Source: Lingula anatina (taxonomy: Eukaryota > Brachiopoda > Lingulata > Lingulida > Lingulidae). From it: 64,000 nucleotides of DNA. Made by a program: the position numbers and the translations under genes. The notes beneath the pieces are model-generated. The model saw nothing but the letters and a program-made list of their open reading frames with translations, was not told the origin of the DNA and searched no databases. Below, in pieces: positions 33,785-45,360 of this stretch. Position 1 is the stretch's first letter; each line of letters begins with the position of its first letter. The stretch covers positions 534,800 to 598,799 of the forward strand of contig NW_019773592.1 in assembly GCF_001039355.2 (NCBI RefSeq). Reading direction: 5' to 3'.

Positions 33785-35243
33785 CACAAATTGCGGTAAA
33801 TAAACAAAGAGATGCAACTTGGAAATTCAAACGTAAAACGAGCATCGCAATAAGGGTTTGTGTGTTTATTTGTGTGAGGAGATAGACGAACCAGTTGCTC
33901 TTTAGACGCAATCTTAACTCATGTTCACAAGTGGCTATGATAGTCCTCAACTAGGCACACGAGTATTCCCAGGAATCTAACCTTTACAGAAAGAAAATGT
34001 CAGCCTTATTCTTTTCCCTTCTAGTTTCACAGTAAAGTGTAAGAGGTTGCCGCCTGTAGTTTCTCTATGTACCCAGCTAACTACCTCCACTGATACGAGT
34101 TGTTTTCTGCCAAGCTCTAACACAGTGTTGTTTACAAGACTTTTTTGGGAGTTCTGCATACACTTATTGATGCACGAGCTCAAGAGAAGGGTGTCTTGGT
34201 ACAATATACTTTATTTTCCATCGTCCTTTTTTGAACATGTTTCTAGCGCCAACTGGCCATTACCTTAATAAGTTATAAAATTTTAAAAAATAAATAAATA
34301 TTCGCTAAGTAAGCCAGACGAACTGCTACATGCATTCATTACAGTGTCACTGTATGTAAAATTTTGTTTCTGCTTCTTTTTCTCTTGGGTGGGAGGATAG
34401 CAATTTTCAAAACGCTTAAAGTCGTCAGTGCGTGTGACAAGAACGGTAGTCGGCTAGCTAGGAACCGTGGTCCGGATCCTATTACTTTGTGCAGGTGATA
34501 TTTGTCCCATATACTAATAACCCGCTACGCCCGGCTAACCCTAGCCTGTACACATTGTTTGGGATTCTGGAATTCCCATTTTTTTGTCTGTTTGGAATAC
34601 CATTTACAGTCACAGCGGCAAGTATGGGTTGCAACAGGTGAGACGTAAAAATGATGATTGCGACAGTATATTAAAACGGCGCACCTAACACATTGCTATA
34701 GTAATTAAGGTCTCATTGTACGTGATTAGAACACATTAATGTAATCACGGCACGTCCATAATTATCAAATATGCATGGCAATAAGAGGTAATAGACTTAA
34801 TAGTGATTCATCGGATATCTGTGTTTCAGGAAGAAAAGGGTAAAATATTGTGTGGTCAGGAACATTTTTGCATAATGTGACGTCAACAAGGAAATAGTGT
34901 CACATTCTTTCACGTATTTCAAAACAGCCAACTGAAAGCATATTATTATTACGGTAATTGAAAGCAATACCCTTAGACATGAAAACATTTAGACAAAAAT
35001 AAAGCATATGTAGGCTAACGAGAACAATACTTCAAACATTAAACAATCAAATAGAAAAGAATATTTAGGAGCATAATAACAAACCTTAAAGATCATGATA
35101 TCCTAACACACTAAAGGGGATCTGAAAACCATCATGCTTAGGCCAACAGCAAGCCATCTTTATCTTCAAAAGTACAAGTAACGTAAGTGCAGATGACTTG
35201 CATAACCTCACCACCTAGCCCACAAGGCACCCAGACAGACAAG

Positions 35244-35250
35244 TATAAAA
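35244..35250 (+). promoter_or_regulatory. Candidate TATA box, plus strand
   Basis: GTATAAAAGAG, followed by a CpG-containing stretch (35275-35432) that ends in ATGACTAA|GTATGT, a possible donor. It could be the promoter and leader exon for the exon at 39679. If those are spliced, the ATG at 35425 reads a short out-of-frame peptide. Confidence 0.25.
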
Positions 35251-36924
35251 GAGATACGTGCCTATGTTGCCTCCGCCCAGTTTTTTTCAAGCTTTGCCAG
35301 GGCTCACAGGTGGCGCTTTGGGAGCTGTTTACCTGAAGTCGGCTAACCCTGGAGGCCGGTTTGTCTCAGGATCAAAGAACTATCATTCTGGACAGTTTTG
35401 TCGGGAGTCACGCTCTCAGAAACCATGACTAAGTATGTTGTACATGTATGATATTTATATTTCAATAATATGAATTCCTATCGACAATTGTCTATATCTC
35501 CTCGACATCGAAAAAAGTGGAAAACGGATGCCATTAACACGAAATTATAGCATTGGCCGAGAATGAATATAAAAAATGAGCATTTATTAGGTGTACCTTG
35601 TTATTGGAATACCTTAGCCTTAATGACACAGCTATGGTGTAAAGAAAAGGCAATAATTGCCAAATCTGGTGCATCTATATTATTGTCAATCTTTTCGTTG
35701 ACTCTTACATTTATGTATGGACGCTTGAGCATAAAGGAAATTTTTGCAGCATTAAAATCCATTTTAGATCTATAAAAAAACTTGTTATTGGAGTAACTGA
35801 CTTCAGATCTTTTACGACTTATTATTAGTATTATTAATCTCTACTTAATGAGAGTAGAAAATTGTAAGTTAAGTTGATTGAAAAATAACGAGCTACAAAA
35901 CATAAATAAATCGTGTACAACGACTGCCAAGCTATGCTAATAATAATAATTTTATTTATATTAACACTGAATATGCTTATGTTTCAATAAATATAAAAAA
36001 AAGAGTCATGCAAAATATACAACCTACGGAGGCTGTGAATCCTGCCTCAAAATAGACGTACGGTTAGTTTACCATTGGCAAAATGTATCTTTGGACGAGA
36101 GCTCTGCGTACAATTTTCAATTTTCAGCTTAAACCACGCTAGTCGAACAGCCAGGGGATCACGCCGGGACGCCATTAAGTCGCTATTGTCTCCAAACACA
36201 CCTGATTGGCATAACATCTCGCTTTAACAGACAGGAACAGCGCGTCGCCTGTCAGACGCAAACGTCAACCAACTTAAACTGTGCGACACGCGACCTGAAC
36301 CTCTCACGCACGGTTCTGCCGCACCGAGGAAATGCTGGTTAACTATTGATCTAAAAATAGGCCTATGTGGACCGCTGAAATGAGGCTATTATTAGGTAAC
36401 GTTACAATATTGGTTTTCCAAAAATACTTTCACCTGCATCCTAAGTTTTACCTAGGTAGAGCTACGGTCAGAGCACGTGAAAATTTACAACTATCAGATA
36501 GTTATGAAATCGGTGGGAAAGAGATAAGGCGATAATGTTACTCGTTCAAGGGGGTCATTTTTGAGTAGCGCTTTCGTGGCGTGGAACAATGCCGATCAAA
36601 AGAGCTCCACATGTTGTGATAATGAATTATTTATATCATTACCGTTCAATTTAACCCTGAGGTAAATATTTACTGAGCAAGGGCAGTGTATCGCTTTGCA
36701 ACACAGGTGCTACGCGGGTGCAGTAGCCGTATTAAGTTTGCTTGGTCCACCACGGTATTTTTAAGCTATAGGGAATACGTCAGGGCTGTCCGACGTGACT
36801 GGGCGCGAAAGAGGATTCTATCCAGGAAAAAGAGGTCCTAGATAAGGGCATCGGTTCAGCATGGGAGGGAGCCAAGGGAAGGAATTGCCGAGAGTCCTGG
36901 TGGAGAGAAGAGCGTCTAGTAAGT

Positions 36925-36930
<6 letters not shown>

Positions 36931-36959
<29 letters not shown>
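36931..36959. repeat. (CT)n microsatellite
   Basis: About 14 CT units. Confidence 0.95.
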
Positions 36960-36962
<3 letters not shown>

Positions 36963-37549
36963 CGACACTTTGTACATTTTAACTCGAAAAGAATGAATGA
37001 GTGTACATTCCACTTTTTTTGTTTACATACCGGTGTCATATTCTGGTGCATTCTAGCTTCGCGCTTTACCAGCAAATATACTGATAGTATAGAAATACTT
37101 GTGTACATAACAAGTGCTCCATACAGCCCCTCTTCCTTCACCCCCTCCCCCCCCCCTTTCCCCATTATAGCTTCCCGTTCACAGTATACTTTCTAATGGT
37201 ATTGGTGTTATGGCTCGGCTTAGCAAAAGAACCATGTTTAATACAAACTCAAAAACACTGAAGTTTTGACACCCATTATACTTGCTATCTCTTTATTTGC
37301 ATCGTTTTCTGTTCTTCTGATTTTCATGCAATAAACATTTTGGGTAGACACAAGTCGGTGTTATTCTGAAAGTAAATGTGGGATTAAAGACAAGAATAGT
37401 AATAGTTATATATCTCTCTTAAACTCACTAAACTTCCTTGTACTGGAAGCTACCTCGCTGGTATTTTAATTAGCATACTTGTCACCGCGAACCCAGATGT
37501 CAGATGTCTATCTGTCTTTGTCCAATTAACTTACCGTTACCTGTAAAGG

Positions 37550-37718
37550 TAGGGGCGGACTGAGGCCGTCTTCAGGGTCTGCCGGAAGAGGGTCAGATTT
37601 TCATGTTTTCGTTGACGACTGTCTAATTTTTTCTGTTAGAAGACGGTCAAAAATGGAGGATGGATCGACAAAGATCATTTGGAAAACTATTAGAAATTAT
37701 GTCTGGATCTCCTCCCTT
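37550..37718. mobile_element. hAT5-like MITE, copy 3 (diverged)
   Basis: 169 bp, starts TAGGGGCGGACTGAGGCCG. The right end is decayed (GGATCTCCTCCCTT). Direct AAAGG on both sides (37545-37549 and 37719-37723). Oldest-looking of the three. Confidence 0.8.
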
Positions 37719-38064
37719 AAAGGCTCTTTCCCATTGAGACTATCTATCTACGTAGAAACTCTGGGGGGATTCTCGCTGATCGATTAAACGAGTACGTTGG
37801 AAGCAACAGGAGGCGTGACAAATTATAATTATGAGGTCTATATGTACAGGGTCAGCTCATCGACAGTAGCCTATCCCGTTATTTTGCCCGTATAATTATA
37901 GAATAATAGTCGAGTTACGATTATGACTAATCATAAAGCACGATTGTTTAATCATAAGGTCTCTGTGGACTTGTTTAATGACAGTTTACATGGCGCCTGC
38001 ACTGCCCTTCCTGCGGCACTGTCCCACTGCCTTCGTTCCTTGTTTTAGATAGTCCACGTTTAAA

Positions 38065-38230
38065 GCATTCAGAACAGTGGACTAACTAGTCCGGGGGTCA
38101 AATATGGCCGACCCGTTGAATACCTCCCCACGGGGAACCTATTTAGTGTCTAATAGCGGATTAGACGGCAAGCTTTGTAGTGGGTCGCCATATTTGGCCC
38201 TCGGACTAGTTAGCCCACTGTGCTGAATGC
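38065..38230. mobile_element. 166-bp fold-back MITE, whole copy
   Basis: Inverted arms of about 48 nt: left GCATTCAGAACAGTGGACTA..., right in reverse GCATTCAGCACAGTGGGCTA... Direct GTTTAAA (38058-38064) and GTCTAAA (38231-38237) lie immediately outside, a likely 7-bp target duplication with one change. Confidence 0.75.
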
Positions 38231-39485
38231 GTCTAAAATCTAAAGCTTAACTTAGGCTGCTAATGGCCAAGTACGCAAAGTATAGCAGGCAAAAAAAAAC
38301 ACAATAAATGTAGCTGATATACCTAAATAGACTCTTGTAATCACTTGAAATTGAAACTAAGACAAAATGACAAAAACAAGGGGCTATAAGGATACATTAA
38401 CTAAAAGCCAAAATTAAACGAGATGAGCAGCCTAAACATTTCTCTATGAAACGCAACATTCGATAAGATCGATAATCATACTAATGCTGCTTTAATTTGA
38501 ACCATGAGGTTTTAAAATATTACTTCCGATGTATGTCTAAAAAGAAGACACGGTTATATAGCGGGACTATAGTGTACTATTAACACCGAAACGATAAAAA
38601 CATATATGTAAAACAGGTAAAATGCCTCGAGCATTGCCTAGCGGCTGACACAGGGCGCTTTGATGTTTTATATGTTTACCAACATTCTCATTAAAACAGA
38701 AAACGATTTGTAGACTGACATCTCATTGTTCGTCAGTCCCTGAATGTTTTTAAGATGGTAAAGAATACACGAGCCTTATTGTTAGAAGCCGTCGGGATTG
38801 TTGGTCAAATTAAACGGTCACAGTAAAGTAAAACGCTGTCATTTTTTAAAAATATTCATTAGCAGTCTTGGGAATAAGAGGTCTGCGTACGTAAGTATCA
38901 AGCCTTTTCTACTTGAACCCAACCTACATTACATAGGTATCAGCGACTTAAGTAAAAGTATCACACTGATGGTATTCCTGTATTTGGCCTCTTGCTTTGC
39001 ACTATGCAGATAACTTCGCCATTGGCGGAATTTATTATTTTTATTGTCTCTGATCACTTCTAATATGCAACAAGCTCCTGCATTTGTCTATACTTAGATG
39101 TAAGATCAAAAGAAATAAGACAAGAAGAGCATTGAGCCATTACCGGCTGATTTGAAATGACACGCTAATATATTGGTGCCTTTGGTATGAATGCAGACAA
39201 CAATTGATACAATCATAAGAGTTTTGGCTTAAGTTGCTCTCATTTAATGAACTATATTTTTCATATGTTTGGCATATTAGGGACTTTAATACAGAGAATC
39301 TATACACAGCGAGTTTCCTAGCCTGGGTGTGAAATGTGATGTTATATAAAATAAAGTTTCAAAAAGACAAGAGATAATATGTAGAATAAGCTCAGTGGAA
39401 TAAACTTCAACCTTGTGTCTTCTGGTCGTTTTTTTTTTTATCTTTTTCCCCAGTTTTTAAACTCTCATTCTGACTTTCGTGATCT

Positions 39486-39526
39486 CTAGACGTATTGCTA
39501 GACGTATTGCTAGACTAGACGTATTG
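39486..39526. repeat. 12-bp tandem repeat
   Basis: CTAGACGTATTG three times, with a partial CTAGA between the second and third. Confidence 0.85.
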
Positions 39527-39678
39527 CTTTGCGGTTCTGGCTGTAGCTATGACATGTAATAATAATAATTGTATAACTACAAAGTTTAGGCCTACGAAAG
39601 TATATAAAGTATAATTTATTATGAAAGCCATTGATACAACTAATATTTGACAAATTGAGCATTGTCTCCTTATTTCAG

Positions 39679-39795
39679 CGTACACCATGTCAGAGATAAG
39701 CTTGGATTCTCAGTTCACAGAACTCGGCAGTACGGTCTACACAGGGACGCCCTCTGTTGGGAGAGCCATGGGGCGGTATATCATGCCGTATAGAG
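39679..39795 (+). CDS. Candidate first coding exon, protein unknown
   Basis: Acceptor TTATTTCAG then CGTACACC and ATG at 39687. It reads MSEISLDSQFTELGSTVYTG then TPSVGRAMGRYIMPYR, ending in phase 1 at donor GTAGGT (39796). CpG content and codon use look coding against the AT-rich surroundings. I do not recognise the family and found no following exon. Confidence 0.4.
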
Positions 39796-39822
39796 GTAGG
39801 TTTTATTATCAAGTGAAAGAAC

Positions 39823-39850
39823 CCTCTCTCTCTCTCTCTCTCTCTCTCTC
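39823..39850. repeat. (CT)n microsatellite
   Basis: About 13 CT units just after the donor of the candidate exon. Confidence 0.95.
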
Positions 39851-42800
39851 ACAGGCCCGTAGCCAGATGGGTTCGCGGAGTTAGCACAAACTGCCCTTTT
39901 CCGGGAAAAAGTCCGCTTCTGGTACATGGTCATTTCATGTTAAAGGGTCCATCTTTTCAGAAAAAGACACCTCCTTGAAATTGCTGGCAACGGTCCTTCT
40001 CTCTCTCGCCATTTATGATTATATAACTTACTTAGTAGAATTCAATCATGATCATACCTAAGCAGTGATGCTATCATAAATTATCGTGGGTACAAAGATA
40101 TATAAATAAAAATAAAAGTAAAATTAAATATATTTTCGTCAGTTAGCATGTCGCTATACAGTTGCTCCGTGTGAGGGCCACACTTCTCTGTAGGCACGAG
40201 TCAGACAAGTTGATAGGCCTAATGAATTTAATATTATTTCTTTTTTAATGAATTTATTGAGCACTTGTACATTTCAATCTATGCATATATAACAAAACAA
40301 TACAATTATGGAAGAAATACGCTAAGCTAGGTTTACTTGGAAAAAAGGTTTGGTAAAAAACTATCCATTCAAAATTAACGACCACAGAAATGCTATTTTA
40401 CTGAACTCAAAGGACACCCTCGTTGGGTGGATAGAAAGTCCCAAAATGTTTTGCTTTTTTGACCCCGTTCGGCAAATCAAAGACCGATTAGAAATTAATT
40501 TCTCGTTAAATGACGTCGGGTTTGACCTCTGAAACCCCGTGACTCCTCCTAGGTCAGCACGTGCTCACCCGGGATATGACCTCCGACCCTGGATGGCCCT
40601 TAGCGGCACTTTGGGACAAAACGGGTTTAGGCTTGGAGTTGTCTAATAGGTAAAAACAAAACATGGCCCAAAAGGATTTTCAAATCCACTGGAAACAGTT
40701 TAGGTAGAGTTACCATTTTCGTGCGAATTATTTTTATTAAAAAATATGACAGTTTGTAAAAAGAATAATACGTAATTTTTCAAGAAATAAATAGCGGTAG
40801 AAGCAAAGGGGTGTTAATGTCCGACTTGAAAAGGCTTTCAGAATGGTGAAAGGTCGCTTGAAAATAAACCTGATGTGGATATGTTATAAGTGCTTTGTGC
40901 ATTTACTCTGCTGTAGAAATAATACGTCTCAAATCGTTACTAGAACCCCACACAAGCCGAGCATTAGACCTACAACACGTCACAACTATCGCATTTCACA
41001 ATCGCTTTTCTCATGAGCACCATTCCAACCGCACCCACGTACGCCCCTTCCACCCCCCCCCCCCCCACCCCTCCTTCACCCCAAGACGTACACTCTGCCA
41101 TATTAGGCCTTACAAACAACACTGCTCATAATATTTTATATGTCACTACGCTACACAAGTGGAATAAAAACAGAAATATTGACACTGCAGCACTGAGCAA
41201 ATACGCTCGACTCAAAGGGACGGACAAAGAAACTGGAGTCAGAGAAAAAATGGACATATTTTGGTGGTTGTTCAATATTTGCTTAGTAAAACAAGCACAC
41301 ATTGGCAACTGTACTGGTACAATGAGGAATACAGGTAGAGCGTGTTCGCAATGTGTACGTGTGACACGCAAGGTGAGAGACCAGTGTAAGGCAAACTGTG
41401 CTCAGTGTAAAACGCCGCTTTCCCGTAAAACGTTAATCGTAACCTCTCAGAATAGTTCTTGGACAAGTTGATTTAACGCTGAACCGTCCCCTAACCCTTC
41501 CGGATTTATTCTTAGTTAATTCGTTGGGGTCAACTACATTTTTCTCATTACGTTCCGGAGTCAATTACGTCGCTAAAATTAGGAGCTCCCCCGTAACTGG
41601 TCATTACTCAAGAAAGGCATTTCGCCAAGCTTAAAACTATTTGATGTGCAAATATACACAGGTGTAAAGTCGCGCTTCAGCTCTCCTAAATGGATGCAGA
41701 GAAAAGAAATCCTATTTTAATACCGCAAATACTATAAACACGTAGTCACGGCCTGTCGGGGAAGACCCAAAGCCAGTCACGGTTTAGCGATAAATATTTT
41801 GAAGAACAAAACCATCTTCTTTTCTATTAAGGGAACCTTTCTGACACGTACCGAAATCAATTTATTTTTATAGCTTGGCCTGGCTTTTCATGAAATGTAG
41901 TTTTGCCAAGTCACGTCTGTTTCTTCAGAGACGGAACATTTGTAGTTTTGACAATCGATGGAATTTCTTTATATGGCTCTGTAGTTGGATGAAGTAAGCG
42001 TCGTTTGGCGCAGAGAATCCTGAACATCAAAGATAACTGACGACAATGCCTCGTGTCGTTCTGGGTCAGAATTAAAAAGAGTTGCGTTGGATTCTTAACA
42101 GGAGTAGTGGCGCATGGTCTTTATCATGCTTACTTTGCAAAATTGAAAGCTACATTTTGTTCATTAGAAAACTGTTTTATACATATATTTTTTTCTGATC
42201 AAAGTCTGTTTTGTTGACTCGTCTACCACATCTTAAATAGAATACGTGATATCTCCTAACCCCTTCAGCTCCCTTCACTCCCCTCCACCCCCCCCACCCC
42301 CCCGCTCTTCCAAAACTCTTCACCTTACAACAACTACTATGCTCATTTTTTGTCTCATCACAGAAAAACTAAATACGACATCAGCGACCAAGATTTTTAA
42401 AAGACCCCAAACTGAATACCCTACAAACATTCTTTAACAGCGCCATTCTAGGCACATTACAAACCATTGCCGGACCTGACATTTGGCGCTCTTAAATAAG
42501 ATTACGGACGCTGTTGCTGCGAGACGAAATTGAAGCAAAATCGATAAAAAGACCCCCTCCCCCGCTCTTGACTTCATCGACATGATGCAAAGAGAGAATA
42601 CTGCTGAAGATATGTACGGTCATTCGATTGGCGACTCGGGGTTTCTCGGCAAGTTTATGACAACGTGCAGAGCTAAAAGTTCATTTAATTGTGGGAAGGA
42701 AAAGCGGATACTGCGAAATACAGGTAATGTTCTTGCTGTCAGTCCGGAGATCGATGCATTAAGCGGGCGTTTCATTTTCAGTGATGACCAGTATAGTACA

Positions 42801-44500
42801 AAATGTGCAATTAATCAACAAAATTTGACCTCGAGCTCTAGCTTCTACACACGCATGAAAAAGAGAAACAAACTATAAGTGGACCAAGACATTATGAAGT
42901 CCTTATCGACATTTAAATCAGCATTCCTATACCTTCCTCTTGGCCCTAGATAGATGTATCTCATGAGCACCCCCCCCCCCCCCTTCTAAGGAAAGTTTAT
43001 TTCAAACCACATTCAATGCCACAAATTAAAAAGAGATAGAAAAGCATTAATCTGAGACTTCGGATGCCTAACCATTTTACCTCTGAGCAAAAGTAATATT
43101 TCCCAGTTAGGACATTTAGTCTTGTAATAACAGTTCATTGCCGCACTTTTGGACACCGAGATCGTCCCCATGGGTATGGGTCAGTGATCCATCAGTTTAC
43201 AAAATATCTCTAGGGACGAAATTGAGAAATGACGTCGCGAGGTCATCCTGCACTGCCCCAGAGCGTTTTCCTTCCTAGTTAACCATTATTAGAATTGGAA
43301 CGTGCAGTTATGCGAACATATTTGCCCTTGTTATTGTGCATCTTCAATTAGATCAAAAGTCAACACCTGGAAAGTATGGCAAAGAATCCTTATGTTGTTC
43401 CACACAGCTATTTTATTTAGTCAATCATCAAATACCAGAGGAAAATCATTGCAATTCAGAAAGAACGGGAAGTGGGCTATTGATTGGCGCACATGGACAA
43501 ATTGTAACAACAATACCCATTGTATTTACCAACAGTAAAAAGGTTGTTTTAAATAACTACACCGCTTTGCTCAAATTAACTTGCAAAATACAGTCCTCAA
43601 ATCAATTAATGGATGTTTAGATCAACGTAGTACGTGGTAAAAAAAAAGTTTGTAAATACAGAAGTAGTTATGAACGTGAAAAAATCGTATAACGCGAGGA
43701 TTATTTTATTAGAATTGGAGGTGTCAGAAAATTTTGTTTGTTTGGTGAGTCATTCTCAGTTCCAAACTTGTCACGTTTTTATTTAAGAATTCTAATATAA
43801 GGAAAAACGTGAATGAAAACACGACTTTGGTGATTCATGCTCCTGAACATTTGGGGTCAATTTTAGACAAATTTTCGCTATTTTGGGCAGGAACTGGTTC
43901 AGAAAACTGGTTCCAAAATTCAGAAAATCTCGGATAATACAGACATATTTCTTTCACATGCACATAGAGTCCGTCCCGTTTGTGAGAGCTTTGTTGAATT
44001 GGGCCAACCCAATAGATAACCGGTCATCCATCCAGTCCATGCGGTCAACAATGGTCTAATCCGCCTTAATCCTTGGCAAACTGTTCTCCATTGCTACTCT
44101 ACCACGGCTCTTTGTCAATATTTAGATGTAACACATTCTAGAGATTTGGGGAGGAATGTATAAATACGGTGCTTAATTTGGCTATTTAGTCATGATAGCA
44201 GGTAATTCGTGGTATGTATACTATTTGAATTCGTTCAGATACAGGTTATCTTAGTCTCTTTGCTATTTGTTTTATTTGTTTTTTATTATATCTTTTTGAA
44301 TCAGACGTTACGGCTGTGGGTGTTAGAACAATCGGTAAGACTGACTTTAAAATATATTTTGTATTAAGTTGAAATGACGTTGGTGAATTCGCAAGGCGAT
44401 TTTACATCATAAATGATTAATAACGTTTCATCACTTATATAACTTAGTGTAATATAACAGAATAATATAGAATTTACTATACTTTTTCGTGAAATAAGAA
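39851..44500. other. Gene-poor stretch
   Basis: Several moderately long open frames (41013-41471, 42582-42878, 43302-43620) lack recognisable family sequence. One begins in a poly-C tract. C-runs occur near 41056, 42285 and 42970. No exon accepted. Confidence 0.4.
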
Positions 44501-44535
44501 ATGTACCTAAAACAATAAACTACGACATGATTTAA

Positions 44536-44577
44536 AATACAATACAATACAATACAACACAACACAATACAATACAA
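44536..44577. repeat. (AATAC)n microsatellite
   Basis: Seven to eight ATACA/ACACA units. Confidence 0.9.
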
Positions 44578-45149
44578 ATGACATCGCAAAAGTTGTGGTA
44601 ACTGTCATCTACTGATACAAGAATTCCGTTTGTTTGCTGTCACTATTCTCATATTGCTTCAAAACATTAAAACATTAAAACACTGAATCCTTGGATGTCC
44701 GTCTGGAACACAACAATCAAGGATATATTAAGTCATACCAATTTCAATGGTGTAAACGCTGTCTAGAAATAAAACACCCGTATGTCAACAGAAGAGCCAG
44801 CTGCTAAGCCGGGGGTGACCAATACAGGCACAAAATTCCACTTCTTTCTGTATACACAGTGTCAAAGGAAATGTTATTTGGTCATTGGCAACTTGACAAA
44901 GGCAAAGCCTTCCTGTGTCCAGTGCTTTTGATAAATCTTTACATAGCAGACATACCCTGTAAAGTATGTATTATTTGGCAACAGGTATTTTAAAGCCATT
45001 GAGCCTTCCTTTGGCTAATCTTTGATTAGCTTGGTCAATTTTTTATCAATCTGTTTGAAGTGTTTATTACCATGAACTTCAGAGTTCCCATTTCCAGGTG
45101 TCCTTTCTTTCAACAAGCTTGGTGCACAATTAATATCAAATAACTGGCA

Positions 45150-45360
45150 GTTGTAGGTTTACTTCCGGTTCTTGACAATTCCATGAGGTTTATGTCATTC
45201 TGCGCCTGGTTCTTGCTTTTGCCACCAGGTTTATGTCATGTTGCACCTTATTCATGGCATTAGTTGCCATGGGTTTTGTGGCATGTTTCACCTGGTTCTT
45301 GAGGTTAACGTCAGGTTTGCATCAGGTTATGACATACCTGTGAGTTTTTGTCATGCTTCC
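45150..45360. repeat. Degenerate array of CCTGGTTCTTG and AGGTTTATGTCAT words
   Basis: The words (C)ACCTGGTTCTTG, AGGTTTATGTCAT and variants (AGGTTAACGTCAGG, CAGGTTATGACAT) recur four to five times at irregular spacing. Confidence 0.5.

Larger units (their letters stand above)
29417..39678. other. Gene-poor stretch with transposon copies
   Basis: Outside the MITE copies, fold-back element, microsatellites and the candidate promoter listed separately, I see no exon I can support. The longest open frames, near 31544-31900 and 32093-32335, match no family I know. Confidence 0.4.

Noticed and set aside
36780-37165. Two overlapping minus-strand open frames with Arg-Glu repeats
   Set aside because: The frame is kept open by the CT microsatellite at 36931-36959, and flanking residues have no family resemblance.
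41013-41471. 152-codon plus-strand open frame
   Set aside because: Starts in a Pro-rich poly-C tract. No recognisable domain or splice context, although chance alone makes this length uncommon, so it deserves a transcript check.
42582-42878. 98-codon open frame with an internal GTAATG donor-like site
   Set aside because: The first half could be an exon, but there is no acceptor, promoter or partner exon to support it.
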